A stretch of 64,000 nucleotides of DNA from Symbiodinium natans. Its lineage: Eukaryota > Sar > Dinophyceae > Suessiales > Symbiodiniaceae. Under the pieces are notes generated by a model. That model did not search any database and was not told the DNA's origin. It worked only from the letters and a program-made list of their open reading frames with translations. Every line of letters begins with the position of its first letter. The first letter of the stretch is position 1. This document shows, in pieces, positions 1 to 12,930 of the stretch. The stretch spans positions 118,501-182,500 of the forward strand of contig CAJNDS010002108.1 in the NCBI GenBank assembly GCA_905221605.1, written 5' to 3'. The position numbers were made by a program, and so were the translations under genes.

Positions 1-448
1 AACCCTAAACCCTAGAACCCAGAACCCTGAACCCTCACCCTGTAGGGGGGAAGCTTGCCCGCAGGCGAACGCGAAACTCGCGTCCCCGCTCCGGGAGCTG
101 CAACAAGGCAAGGCCTTTTGGGGTTCAGGGTTCTTTTGGGTTACTAGGGCTGTTTAGGGTTGTTTAGGGCTGTTTAGGGTTGTTTAGGGTTATTTAGGGT
201 TTGCAATAGGGTCTAGGGTTTCGGGTTTAGGGGTCGATGCGCGCCCTGGCTTCTCCATTTGTCTTCGCGCCGCACTCGGAATTCGGAGCGTACTCGCCGA
301 GCGATAAACTCCATAAGCCCTACCCCTGAACCTTAAACCCTAAACCTTCCCTAAGCCCTATAAGCCCTACAAACCCTATAAACCCTGTAAACCCTATAAA
401 CCCCAAAAAAACCCAAGAAACCCTCTTGCCGTACAGCCCCTGTACCCT

Positions 449-533
449 ATAAACCCTAAACCCTAAACCCTAAACCCTAAACCCTAAACCCTAAACCCTA
501 AACCCTAAACCCTAAACCCTAAACCCTAAACCC
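449..533. repeat. CCCTAAA array
   Basis: About 12 tandem heptamers, C-strand on the plus strand. Confidence 0.95.
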
Positions 534-926
534 TAGGGCCCCTAGACCCCTCTTCGGTGGAGTTGGCGGGTGTGTTTTGGGGTCTCGGAGGGCAAAGCCT
601 CAAAAGCCCCAAAGAACTCCCCTCAAGCAAAAGGCTTTGGGGTTTAGGGTTTTTGGGGTTTTTAGGGATTTAGGGTTTTAGGGATTTCGGGTTTAGGGTT
701 GAGAAGCCCACAGCCCCTCAGAACCCTCGAAGTTTTTAAAACCCATCCTCCCCACTGGGCTACTTGCCTAAAGCCTAAACCCCTACACGTCACACCCAGT
801 CCAAAACACACATGAACCCCCACACCCAATAACTCCCTGAACTCCAGGGCCCTGATCCCAGACGCCTGGGAGGATCCAAAGCATAGATCCCGTTGAGGGT
901 GCCTAAGTTGACCCAATAGTAGTTTG

Positions 927-980
927 TGGGGTTTACGAAAATAGGGGTCCCCCTAAAAGGGGCACCCCTATTTTGTGAAA
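927..980. mobile_element. hairpin element family B, copy 1 (compact)
   Basis: TTACGAAAATAGGGGT and ACCCCTATTTTGTGAA arms around a small loop; same ends as the longer family B copies. Confidence 0.6.
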
Positions 981-996
981 TACCAAAAATTCGAGG

Positions 997-1117
997 TGGG
1001 GGATGTTGCCCCTTATACTAACAGTCGCCCTTCATCGGCATTATATAATAAGGGGGGGGGGGGGGGGGTTACTAGAATCCCTATTAAGGACTGTTAGTAT
1101 AGGGGGGAAACATCCCA
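997..1117. mobile_element. hairpin element family A, copy 1
   Basis: Inverted ends GGGGATGTTGCCCCTTAT and its partner ending AAACATCCCA; shares ACTAACAGT and CTATTAAGGACTGTTAG with the other copies. A run of 18 G lies inside. Confidence 0.75.
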
Positions 1118-1656
1118 AAGGTTGCTACTCTTCGGATCCTCCCATGGGGAGAGACTCCAGGTCAAGCGCAGTGGGAGCCGGGAGAGCGTCGCGGGCTCCG
1201 CCGTTGCTTTGGCCGCCCTGGGGGGGGGGGGGGGGGGTTCCAACTTGGGCGTTTGGGGTTTTTAGGTTGTGTAGGGTGCAGGGTTTAGGGTGCAGGGTGT
1301 AGGGTGCAGGGTGTTGGGTTTAGGGCGGGCGGAGGGCTTAGGGTTTCATTGATTGATTTCATGTGCTTCTTCCGTTTTCTGTGGTTGAATTAGGGGCTTT
1401 GGCTTAGTTTCTTAGGGTCTTCTAGGTGCAAGCTTCAGGGGTTGGGTGTTTCTTTCCGGGGCGTGAGGGTTCAACTAGGGTGCACTCTTACAGTCTAACT
1501 AAAGGTCCTGGGTTTGGCGGTTTAGGGGGGCGGGGGTTGTGAGTGGTCAGGCTTTAGGGTTGAGGGGTTCAGGGTTTGGGGCTCAAGGTTTGGCATCTTG
1601 CGATCGCTCTAGTCTCGCTCTCTCAATCGCCACTCTTCCCTCATTTGTTCTTTCTC

Positions 1657-1664
<8 letters not shown>

Positions 1665-1688
<24 letters not shown>

Positions 1689-1708
1689 ACTCTCTCTCTC
1701 TCTCTCCA

Positions 1709-1739
<31 letters not shown>

Positions 1740-1795
1740 GCTCTCTCCCTCTCTCTCTCTCTCTCCCTCCTCCCTCTCTCTCTCTGTCTCTTTTG
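1665..1795. repeat. CT-rich microsatellite
   Basis: Nearly continuous (CT)n with short interruptions; the S/L-rich or E/R-rich reading frames across it are not genes. Confidence 0.95.
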
Positions 1796-1978
1796 CTTTC
1801 TTTCCTTGGTAGTCCAGCGGTACCCTTTTTGCAGTCTTTCTGTGGTTCTTGGTTTCCGTATGAAGTAACCAACAGCAACATGCGTACCCTGACTGCAACA
1901 TTGGTTGCCGGGCTACCAAGTCTCCCTGACGTGCTCGATTGCAGTCTTGTGTTGTTGTCGCTCGGCATGTGAAACTGC

Positions 1979-2055
1979 CCTAAACCCTAAACCCTAAACC
2001 CTAAACCCTAAACCCTAAACCCTAGACCCTAGACCCTAAACCCTGAACCCTAAAC
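1979..2055. repeat. CCCTAAA array
   Basis: About ten heptamers; the short string AACTGC occurs at both sides (1973-1978 and 2053-2058), a weak hint of a target duplication. Confidence 0.9.
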
Positions 2056-3202
2056 TGCAACTCGTCCGCAGCCATTTGGCAGCTGCACTTGTCCCATGGC
2101 CCCGGGATTTTGAGCTTTCCGTGGCGGGAACATGATGCGCCTTGTCTGCATGAATGGACCCTAAAGAGGGTTTCTGGGTTTAGGGTTTAGGGTGTAGGTC
2201 TGGCCAAGCCACTCAGAAGTGGAAAAAGCTTCGAAAATGTGATGACAAACTCTTCGCGCTGAACCTTAGAATCAAATCCCGTGCCCGAAACCCTAAACCC
2301 TAAACCTTAAACCCTAGACCCTAAACAACCCCTAAACTTGAACACCATCGGCTGAAGTCTTAGACTAGCGGTCACTATAAACCCTAAACCCTAAACCCCC
2401 AACCCTATGTCAAACCCTAAACCGTATGTTACAACCTAACCAGCGTCCATCCCGACAGCCCTATAAACCTGAAAGCCCTAACCCCCTACAACCCTAACAA
2501 CCTACGCCTAAACCCTATACACCCATTACAACAGTCTCCCAAGCAGCCTCAAGCCCTAAACTAGCAGTTATAGGCACAGGTCTAGACCTAGGCACTTCTC
2601 AGCCCTGACGATCGAACAAGCAAAAACTCGACCATGAAGGCCATGATTTCGATGGGCCCTGGGGGGAGGGGGGGGAGGGAGACCGAATTTCTGCTTGTTG
2701 TGGTGGCCTGGTGCACCGTCCGCTCCGGATGCCAACCCTAAGCCACAAAAACCCCAAAAGCTCTAGAAATCCTAGAAGCCCTAAAAACCCCCAACAACCC
2801 TAAACACCCTAAACCCTGAAAACCCTAAGCCTTAGAAACCCTAAACCCCAAACCCTAACCCTGGAAACCCTAAGCCCTAAAAACCCACCAAATAAAGAGG
2901 GTATAGGGGTGTTGCTTTATGCTCCCCCATACCCCTACGGCCCGAGGCAACGGCAGATACTGAAAGGCTCCCAAACCCCCAACGGGGTTTAGGGTTTAGG
3001 GTTTGGGGTTTAGGGTTTGGGGTTCAGGGTTTAGGGTTTAGGGTTTCTGGGGTTTGGGGCTTAGCGGAAAACCCTGAGGCAACTGAGATCCCGGCTCCAG
3101 CCGAGAGTGCCCTGGTCGGCCCTGCGATCTACGCCGCGCGGTTGCCCTTTTGATGCTTCCTTCTCTTTGCTCCCTTGGGCAGCCCCCCATGGATAATCTT
3201 CA

Positions 3203-3285
3203 AGCTTACTTGGGGGCTCATGGGTACTTATAACCCCAATCATCACTGCACTTATAAGCCCCTTAAGTTCCCTAAGTAGACTTAG
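3203..3285. mobile_element. hairpin element family D, copy 1
   Basis: Shares ACTTATAACCCCAATCAT, TTATAAGCCCC and AAGTAGACTT with the reverse-oriented copy at about 38540-38645. Confidence 0.5.
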
Positions 3286-3381
3286 TAATTGGAGTAGGGT
3301 TTGGGGTGTACGGTGCTGACACGTAGGGCTGGGGGCCTGGGAAGGGCCCTGCGTTGCTGAGGTGGAGAAACCTGAACACAG

Positions 3382-3417
3382 GTATCCTCAAGGAAGCCGA
3401 CAATGAGAAGCGCGTGA
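3382..3417 (+). CDS. NNT: NNT exon: NAD(H) domain start
   Basis: Reads [12 protein letters not shown] after an AG acceptor; equals the conserved PKE...EKRVA start of the AlaDH/PNT N domain. Donor GC at 3418; first exon I can recognise. Confidence 0.75.
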   Translation, partial: VSSRKPTMRSA

Positions 3418-6400
3418 GCCGCCTGGGTGCAGCCAGCCCCCCCCCCCCCCCTGTTGCCTCTGAGCTCGGAGCGCCATCCGTAACCCCTGAACCCCAGACC
3501 CTCAACCTCTCTCTAGGTGTACTCGAGGAAGGGGAGGTTTCCCTCCTAATGTTAAGCAACACAGGGGTCCCATGCCATCCACCATGCTTGAGAGAGGCCA
3601 GATGGTCACCTGTCTTGGGTTCTGGGTTTTGGGTCTAAATTAGGGTCCCCCTTACTGGGTTGCTATGATAAGGCGGCCCCTCATAGTGAGGGTACCCAGA
3701 AAGGGACCCCTAATTGTCAGAACTGACCAGAGAAAGGCGTCCAGCGGGCCACATTAAAAGCAGATCTGGGCAGGCCCCTGGGAGGATTTAGGGTTTAGGA
3801 TTTAGGGTTTGGGGTTTGGGGTTTCGGGTTTCGGGTTTGGGGTTTGGCCTGATTTGGGGGTTCCAGTTTTTCGAATCCTCCCAGGGTCTGGGGTTTTCAG
3901 GCATGGTGCCATCGGTGGCCGAGAAGCTCATCGGCAAGGCCATCGCGCGCCCAAGCTATTCCAAACAGACAAACCCCAAGCCCCAAACCCCAAGCCCCAA
4001 GCCCCAAGCCCCAAGCCCCCAAACCCCAAACCCCAAGCCCCAAGCCCCAAGCCCCAAGCCCAAGCCCCAAGCCCCAAGCCCCAAGCCCCAAGCCCCAAGC
4101 CCAAGCCCCAAGCCCCAAGCCCCAAGCCCCAAGCAAGCCCCAAGCCCCAAGCCCCAAGCCCCAAGCCCCAACCCCAGACCCTAAACCCTAAACCACCCCG
4201 CCCCCCTCCCCTCCACTCCCTGACTCCCTCCAGAGCAGGGCTACAAGATCAGCGTGGAAGCGGGCGCCGGGGCCAAAAGCGGCATCCCGGACTCGGCTTA
4301 CAAGGCAAAGCCCGACTTCCCCGAAAGCCCAACGAGGTTTAGGGTTTAGGGTTTACGCCTAGGGTTCAGGGTCCTACTCGGACACCCCGTAGTACCCGTA
4401 TTCCCTTGGAGGTTTAGGGTTCAGGGCTAGGGTTTAGGGTCTACCAGGACATCCCTGGAGTACCCGTATTCCCCTTCTTTAAAGTCTTAGGATCCCTTCT
4501 AAACAAAATCAAACCAAAAAATTTTATCTAGGTTATTGGGTAACCTAGTTTATGCTAAAAACCGGTTCCGTCCTTGAAGGTCCCCGGATTAATATATAAG
4601 TGGAGTTGTGCGTAGCCTCAACGGGCAACCTTTGAAAATCCCACACTTTGACTGCCCGTGCACCCTCGAGCAATCTTCTAATCCCCCCCCCCCCCAGCCC
4701 TCTAACTCTCTCTTTGCAGCATGCAACCTCCCTCGAACCTTAGCTCCTCAACCCCGCCCCTTACAACCCTTAACCCCCAAAACCCCTAACCCTCAACCCT
4801 ACAAACCTCAACCTGGTCACCCCCTGCGGCATCCTTGGCAGGCGGTTGGGTGCACGATTGCCTCCAGAAACCAGGCGCCAGTAGGGTTCGGGGTTTGGGT
4901 TTAGGGGGGAGGGTTTCGGGTTTCGGGTTTCGGGTTTAGGGTTTAGGGTTTAGGGTTTAGGGTTTAGGGTTGTTGGGATTTAGGACTTTGGGAGATTAGG
5001 CCATGGCCGGGTCGGGCGTACAGACAAGCTGCTGCCATGAGCCGGTGCGTGTCTTAGACGTTTGGCTACCCAAGCTCCTCAACCCCCTTAAACTAGCACT
5101 AAACTTATGGAACCCTAAACCCTAAACCCTAAACCCCTCTTACTTTCGCCCATGCTCACTACCTTTCCAGGTGGTCGGCGACAGCGAGCTGCTCTTCGTG
5201 CCTTTGCCTGGTTTGGGGTCTCTCCCGGGCTTATTATGGTTCCGGCAGTCCAGGAGCTCTTCAGGATGTTTAGGGTTGTTTGGGGTTTAGCGTTTAGGGT
5301 TTAGGGTTTGGGATTAGGGTTTAGGGTTTAGGGTTTTTTGGGTTTTGGGTTACATTAGAGTCTTTCAAAAAGTCTCCGTCGTCCCAGGCGATTAATCCCG
5401 TTCCAGAAGGAGAACTGAAGAGCTATGGCGGCAGCTCGGATGGATCAGCGATCATTGGTGTTTCTTGATCAGAGTCCTCCTCAAGGTAACTTTGGACAGG
5501 GCGTTTCCTTATCAAGCGGGTCCCGAAACACGCCCGGGGGGGGGGGGGAACCGCAACACAACCACCAAGTATCATAAGTGGTGCAGAGAAGATGCTTCCT
5601 GCCGAGGCAATGCCTTCACACAGCAGTGCGCCACTAAAGCCCTTCCGAACTCCCTGTACATGGTCAGTTCATAGGTGCACCTTCATCTTGGGAAACCCTA
5701 AACCCTAAACCCAAAATCCGATTCCCAGCAGCAAAAGGAGAAGAAACAAATCTAGGACCTCCTGCTCACCAGTAGGAAGCTTTAGCCCGAAACCCGAAAC
5801 CCGAAACCCGAAACCCGAAACCCGAAACCCGAAACCCGAAACCCTAAACTCTAAACCCTAAACCCTAAACCCTAAACCCTAAACCCTAAACCCTAAACCC
5901 TAAACCCTAAACCCTAAACTGCCGAGAGCGCCGCTGTCCATATGCATGGGCGCTCGAGGCTTCGACCGAGGTCCCCGACCGAGCGTCTCCACAGAACGGT
6001 GAGGGAGGGTAAAGCCTCCCGGTAGACGAGACGGCAGTGACTGGCTACGCCTCAGACCCAGGGCGTCAGCCCCAATATAATTAGGACCCCAAATCGACGA
6101 CCATTGATGTGTTTTAGTGTTTTTTGCGGGGGTCGGGGGGGTACCCCCCGGGGGGTCTGGGGCCCGGGCTGGCAGATTCCGGGGACCCCCCCTGCCGGGG
6201 CCGGTCCAGGGGGGGCTCCTGCAGCGATTTTGCCTCCGATGGTTGCCTTCAAACCCCTTTTTGGGACCCCTGGGACCCCTTGGCACCTCCTTGGGACCTC
6301 CCTGGGACCCCCTGCAGGACCATTGCTCCCAAAATAGTGTTTTGCCTCCGATCCTTTGTGGGAATCTGGACCCCTAGGACCCGCTTTTTTTGCTGGGCTG

Positions 6401-9400
6401 GGACCTTCCAGGGACCCCCTTTGAGGGCCTCCTCAGTGGCGTCACGTACCTGGGAATCTGGACCCCTAAAAACCCCCTTTGAAACCCCTTGGGACCTTCC
6501 TGGGACCCCCTTTGAGGGCCTCCACCTGTCAGTGGCATCACGTATCAGTGCAACCTGCCTGAAAAACCTCCTGGAACCCGACCCACCCCCCTGGGACCCC
6601 CCCTGGAACCCCACCTGCCTGGGAGCCCGGAAACCCCTTCTGGGCCCCCCTAAGACCCCCCACAGTTCTGGATTTATGAGGCCTCCCGACCAAAGCTCCA
6701 GCCTCACTCTGAAACTGAGCTGACAGGGTCTCAGGCCCTGTTCAGACCTCCCGAATACTCTTGAAGCCCCGAGATCCAGGATTTGCCCAGACGCGTAAGA
6801 AAATGTGGGTTTTTTTAGTATTGCAAATCGACGGTTTTGGGCACCCTCCATTTTAAGAAGCAGGGGCCGGCCGAGGCCCCTGCTACCCCCGACCGTTTTT
6901 GCTGCCCTTTCAAGCCCGAAAATGTGGGTTTTTTGTATTGCAATTGACGGTTTTGGGCACCTTCCATTTTACTCCGTGAAAGCTCCAAGAAGCCTACGAG
7001 CCAATGACAGGCTCCACGAAGCTCGGCAGACCCCGCCCTGCTCTTTCTTTGCAAAAAGCAAGAAAGCCCCCCTTGAGGGGGGTTTGGGGGGTGAACCCTA
7101 AACCCTAAATGAGAATAATTTGGGTGGTTGGGGTGGGACTACATGCTAACGCAAGCGAGCGGCCCGGGTGCTTTTAGCACCAGCGAGCTTCCCTTCTATA
7201 CACCCTAAACCCTAAACCCTAAACCCTAAACCCTAAACCCTAAACCCTAAACCCTAAACCCTAAACCCTAAACCCTAAAACTAAACCCTAAACCCTAAAC
7301 CCTAAACCCTAAACCCTAAACCCTAAACCCTAAACCCTAAACCCTAAACCCTAAAAACCCTAAACCCTAAACCCTAAACCCTAAACCCTAAACCCTAAAC
7401 CCTAAACCCTAAACCCTAAACCCTAAACCCTAAACCCTAAACCCTAAACCCTAAACCCTAAACCCTAAACCCAAGCCCCCCAAGACCCTAAAAGGGAAGA
7501 TGCTGGTGGCCTGGGTCGGCCGTCGCCTCCCCGAGGGTGAGGCGTACGTGAAGGCTGCCCAGGCAGGGGGGTGGAATCCGGGAGAAGGAGCCCTTTGAGG
7601 GGTAGGGTTTAGGCCCCCCGAGAAAGTGCGCGCCTTTGGTGCGCCCTAACCTCCCGTAGGACCCAGAGTAGGCCCTTATTCCCTTTGTTTAGGGTTTTGA
7701 ATTCCCGCCCCTTTGAACCAAAAGGGGGCAGTCTTTTTTGTTAATTCCTAGGCTACACTTGGCTGTAATCCCTAAGGCCTAAGCTTCACACCCCAAAGCC
7801 GTTCGTTGCAGCCACTGACAGGACGCCAAGGTGACCCTGGTGGACACGACCGCCGTGCCACGCATCACGATTGCGCCAGTAGCTCAGTGCTCTAGGATTC
7901 CCAGTGTTCTAGTTTAGGGTTTAGGGTTGGGGTTTAGGGTTTAGGGTTTCGGGTTTCGGGTTTAGGGTTTATGGTTTAGGGTTTAGGATTCCCAGATCGG
8001 TAAGGCCCTGAGACTATTTTCTATTGTCTCTTACTGGGTTAAAGAGGATCTTACTTGTGAATGTTTGTCAGAGGGTCAAACCCAGCGTGCAGCACCCTGA
8101 CTCCCTTGTTGTTCGTGTTAGGATCCCTTATGAACCCCCTTGAAGCAAAACAGGTCACCCTTTCCAGAGCCCGCACTTGCAACCTTTTATGGCCGGGTGG
8201 ACCTAATGTTACGGTACGTTCCCTTCCTGCCAACCGGGGTGCTTCGGTGGTTGCCTTTGGCTTGACTTCTTGGCAGTAACAGGGACACAGAGGTTTTAGG
8301 CTTTGGGGTTTAAGGTTATTGTTTAGGGTTTAGGGGAGAGAGAGAGAGAGAGAGAGCGTTACAGGGTCACCGGACTGTGGACGCAATCTGGGCGCGCCTT
8401 GTGCGAGGGGGAGGGGGGTCACTGCCCTCAAGCCCCGTAGAAGAAGAAGAAGAAGAAGAAGAAGACGAAGAGAGAGAGAGCCGGACCGCAAACCGCTTGG
8501 CCGTCGTGACCGGGGACCTTGTTCGGAGAGGGCCCTCTCAAGCGAGGAGAAAGAAGAAGAAGAAGAAGAGAGGGGGGAGGTTTACGGAGCAGGATCCAGG
8601 TTCCGAGGGAAGGGACAAGTAGACGCACCGGCCAGCGTAAAAACCAGCAACTCGGGGGGGGATTGGGGAGGCCTTCGGAAAGGTTGCCTGCAGGATTCAG
8701 GTTCCTGGGGAGGGGAAAGGTTGACTAACTCAGTAGCGTGTGAAGGGCTCGAGTTTGGGAAGGTCCATGACGGCTAAAGGTATACATGCGCGGGGAATGA
8801 TTACTAATAGTACTCCCTGATGGCGCCTAGATATAGTTATACTGTACCATAATAAGCCCCCCCAAAAGCCTATTCTAATTATTAAGGCCCACATATTCCG
8901 CATTCTACGCCGTGCCAGCAACCAGGCAGAAGATGGACGTGCTGTCCTCTCAGGCTTGCGCCGGAGGGTTTTGAACTGAGGCTCTGCTAGTGTTTTTTGG
9001 GTATTCAGAGTTTCAGGGTTTAGGGTTTTTGGGTTTAGGGTTTTGGGGTTTAGGGTTTCTGGGAGCTCCAGGAGTGGTTCCCTACTTCCGCTCTTAACGA
9101 AGAACCGTCTAGGACGCCCAGTGGTACCATTTTTCCTGGCTTGGAACCCCTTCCAAGCCCCGTTTCAGTTTAAGCAAACCGAAGCCCTAACCCTAAACAC
9201 CCTATAAGCCCTACAAACCCTACGAACCCTAAAAACCCTATAAACCTGTAAGCCCTATAACCCTGTAAACCCTGAACCCTAAGACCCACCCTAACCCTGA
9301 ACCCTGAACCCTGAACCCTGAACCCTAACCCTAGACCCTAAACCCTAAACCCTAAACCCTAAACCCTAAACCCTAAACCCTAAACCCTAAACCCTAAACC

Positions 9401-12400
9401 CTAAACCCTAAACCCTAAACCCCTTCGACGAGTAAGGGATGCCCCGACCAGGCGAAGTGCGCAGGGCACCGCGCAGTGCTCGAAGGCTCGGTCGGGTCTC
9501 CTTTGACCGCCGCAAGTCCCACATGGCCCAAAACCCCCATACCCTAGGGTTTAGGGTTCAGGGTTTCGGGTTTAGGGATGTTTTGGGTTTGGGGATGTTT
9601 AGGGTTTATAAGGTTTGGGGTTTAGGGTTTATAAGGTTTAGGGTTTAGGGTTTCGGGTTCAGTGTAGGGTTTGGAGTTCAGGGTTTAGGGTGGGGATTCA
9701 CTCCCTACACCCCGAGACCCTAAACCCCTAGGCCCCAACCCCTTGCGGAGGCGCATATGCCTACGAGCGCTTCTACCAAGGCCCACGCCGTGCATCGGGT
9801 TTAGTCGTTGAGGGTCTTGAGGGGATCCCAGCCAGCAAGTCCCTAATGCCTTAATCCCTAAATTCCTGAACCTCGCCCTAAAACCCCTAAGACCCTCTAT
9901 ACCCAGTCGAGGGGCTGCAGAGTTTAGAACTTTGACCGGTGCCCCGCAGACTTGAGAAAGCTGAAACGTTGCGTGCCGGAAGCTTTGCTGGCACTCCCTA
10001 TGAGCAGGCGAGATCACAGCCGCCGGGAAGTATCCGCCCTGCCACACCATGGCCTCTCGGCCACACGTCTTCCCCACTGCCCTGAAGGGTATTCCCCGCG
10101 TCCCTAAACCCTAAACCCGAAACCCGAAACCCTAAACCCTAAACCCTTAACCCTAAACCCTAAACCCTAAACCCCCTTGCCCTCTGTGCAGCCGAGGTGC
10201 TGGGTGTGGGCGTGGCTGGGCTGGCTGTCGGCTCCCTAGACTCGGCAACTCCACAGCCTCACAGAATCAACCTTAGAGCCTTACAGGTTAGGGTTGAGGG
10301 TTGAGGGTTTAGGGTTTAGGGTTGAGGGTTTCGGGTTTAGGGTTTAGGGTTTAGGGTTTAGGGTTTAGGGTTTAGGGTTTTTAGGGCTTCGGGGTTTAGG
10401 GTTTAGGGTTTAGAGGTTCAAGATCAATTCATCCCTGCTTTGAAGAATTTCATGTTGACCTGTTGGGAAGCCCCCGAACCCCCCCCCCCCCCCCCCCCCC
10501 CGCAAAAAAAAACAAAAAAAAAACTTCAAGCCCTCTATAAGCCCTTGTAAACCCCCCAAATCCCGAAAAGCAAAGCAATGTAGCACGCAACGCACGAGCA
10601 ATGCGGCAAAGGCCATGGGTACCTCCAGTGCGCTGGGGGCTGTCGTGCGCGCCTGGGACGTGCGCGACGTGAGCGACCAGGCACGTCACCGGGAGTTGAG
10701 GACTGAAAGGGGTTTAGGGTTTAGGGTTTAGAGGGGTGGCAAACATGCCCACCAAAAAGGTACCCTTGAAATATTTCCTACAGATTCCTGGAGTACTTCT
10801 TTTTTTGTTGGGGGGGGAGGGGGGGGGGAGGTCTGGCAGACATGTTGATTGAGTGGTCGATTGATGGGCTGAGGTGTTAGGGTTCGGGACCCTAAGCCCT
10901 AAAAAGTGTTAGGGGTTCGGGGGTTGGGTATTTAGGGTTGGGGTTGTCGGGGGAAGCCCGAGAGAGACTTTGTAGCAAGGATCGAACAGGAACCCCGCAG
11001 ATTTGGTTTATGGTTCAGGGTTTAGGGTTTAGGGTTTAGTGTTTAGGGTTTAGGGTTTAGGGTTTAGGGTTGAACGTAGCTTAAGCCCATCTTGGCTGCT
11101 ATGAGGCTTCGGCTGACCTGCTCCCGATCCCAAGTTTCGACTGGAGCTTTGCTAGTTCGAGGTCTCTTTGCCCTGGGCCCGAAACCCGAAACGCTAAACC
11201 CTAAAACCCTAAACCCTAAACCCTGAACCCTATCCTGTTTGTGCAGGCGTTTGGGCTTCGGAGCCCTCGAAGTCCCCGTAAAAGGCCAGGGAAAACAAGC
11301 AAAGAGAAACAACCTTAAGGCCCTCAGCACTGACTGCGCCCCAAACCCTAAACCCTAAACCCTAAACCCTAAACCCTAAACCCTAAACCCTAAACCCTAA
11401 ACCCTAATATGGGGGTGGGGGGGGTTCGGAAACTAGGGGTGCCTTGTTGGGGGTCCTTACCATAAGGGAATCCGACTCTTTGAGGGTGATGATAGGGCCC
11501 CCTTATTTTCGTATAAACCCTCATCTAAGCCCTAAATTTAGCAGCCCCAGCGGTGCTCCGGGCCGAGGATGCACGGGCAGCTGGCAATCCTTAACCTTCC
11601 CAGACGCCTACCAAACCCCCAAAGGGTTTAGGGTTTAGGGTTTAGGGTTTAGGGTTTAGGGTTTAGGGTTTAGGGTTTAGGGTTTAGGGTTTAGGGTTTA
11701 GGGTTTAGCCCCAAAACCCCTTAAGCCCCTGAACCCCCTAAGACCCTGAGCCCCTAAGTCCGCGCAAGTGCCCTCGAAGCCCCTCAAACCCCTAAAGGCC
11801 CTTTTGCACCCCTGAAGCCCCTTAAGCCCCGAGAAGAAAACCTCTGAAGCGAAAGGTGAAGTCCATGGGCGGTAAGTGGATCTCCGTGGACTTCAAGGTC
11901 GGCACGTGGATCTCGGGGTTGTAGGATTTTGGGGGGGGTTTAGGGGGGGTTCAAGCGTTTTGGAGTTTGTGGCTTCTTGGGGTTTAGGGTTTAGGCTTTA
12001 GGGGCTTCAGGGTTCCATAGGTAAGTTCTGGCACAAGACATGGTGGATCGTCCCTTTCTTTCCACTGCTACGATCAGACCAGCAGTGGAGGAGGATTGCC
12101 TATCCCTACTTTTCTCCTACCTGGCCTTTCTCAGCCTTGACCGTGACGCAGGCTTCCCACGACTTATGCTGGAGGTCCCTTATCCTCGTTTGCGTGGGAA
12201 ACGGGCGGCTCCCCATGTTCCCCCCGCTTGACCCTGCTTCTTACACTTGCTTGTTTGACCAACCATGGGACACGGTGGCTGCCAATACGATGCAAATTAT
12301 TCTGGAGCATCCCATCAGACTGTCAGGACGGCAGGTGCCAATGGCCACACATTAAGAGACCTGCATTTCTGGATCACTAGCACTAACGGCAATATGATTT

Positions 12401-12636
12401 GTCCCAGCTTGCACTGGGATCACCACGTTCTATGTCGACTACCCCCCAACTTTCCTGCATCCCGTTGGCTTATCCCGTTGTGCTTTCCAGGGGAGTCGAC
12501 AGGGGCGAAGCGGGGGACCGCGGCTTTCCCCGACTCTGTTGCATCGTCACTCCCCGCACGTTAGTCCCACTGTTGTCCCATTGAAAGGGTTGCTGACGAG
12601 TCTCTGTGGACGTGCTCTGCGCTGCAAGAGAAAAAG

Positions 12637-12687
<51 letters not shown>

Positions 12688-12891
12688 GGTGGCCGGGGAC
12701 CTGCCTTGGGGGGGCCCGTTAAGCGAGCAGAAGAAGAAGAAGAAGAAGAAGAAGAAGAAGAAGAAGAAGAAGAAGAAGAAGAAGAAGAAGAAGAAGAAGA
12801 AGAAGAAGAAGATCAAGAAGAGAGAGAGAGAGGGACAGGGATACGGACAGAGACACAGACAGAGACCGAGACAAGACAGAGACAGAGACAG

Positions 12892-12930
<39 letters not shown>

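Larger units (their letters stand above)
1..3381. other. 5' flank or early introns of NNT
   Basis: Mixed telomeric repeats in both orientations, two hairpin elements (927-980 and 997-1117), a CT-rich microsatellite and homopolymer G runs. Non-repetitive pieces such as 65-115, 245-300 and 3091-3140 could be transit-peptide exons, but I could not tie them to a protein. This is not a clean chromosome end: the arrays are short, degenerate and run both ways. Confidence 0.6.
5198..7499. other. long NNT intron region
   Basis: No exon assigned, though one or two (residues between SELLF and MLVAWVG) should lie here or nearby. Holds the CCCGAAA/CCCTAAA array, a low-complexity CTGGGACCCC tract at 6220-6660 with a duplicated block of about 90 bp (6363-6450 and 6451-6546), and a second direct repeat of about 55 bp (6801-6855 and 6920-6973, core GACGGTTTTGGGCACC). 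Confidence 0.6.

Noticed and set aside
1-540. Chromosome end (true telomere)
   Set aside because: The repeats are short, degenerate, in both orientations, and gene sequence follows; similar arrays occur throughout 40 kb.
1539-1968. Serine/leucine-rich and glutamate/arginine-rich ORFs
   Set aside because: They are translations of a CT microsatellite on both strands.
2062-2085. Relict dinoflagellate spliced leader (CCGCAGCCATTTGGCAGC)
   Set aside because: Differs from the known leader at several positions and no retroposed coding sequence follows.
3809-4342. PKPQA-repeat protein
   Set aside because: Translation of the CCCCAAG array; only the 3901-3938 and 4239-4304 parts are real exons, in the NNT gene.
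7873-7920. tRNA-like start (AGTAGCTCAGTGCTCTAGG)
   Set aside because: No matching anticodon arm, T arm or acceptor stem can be formed downstream; it overlaps an NNT exon end.
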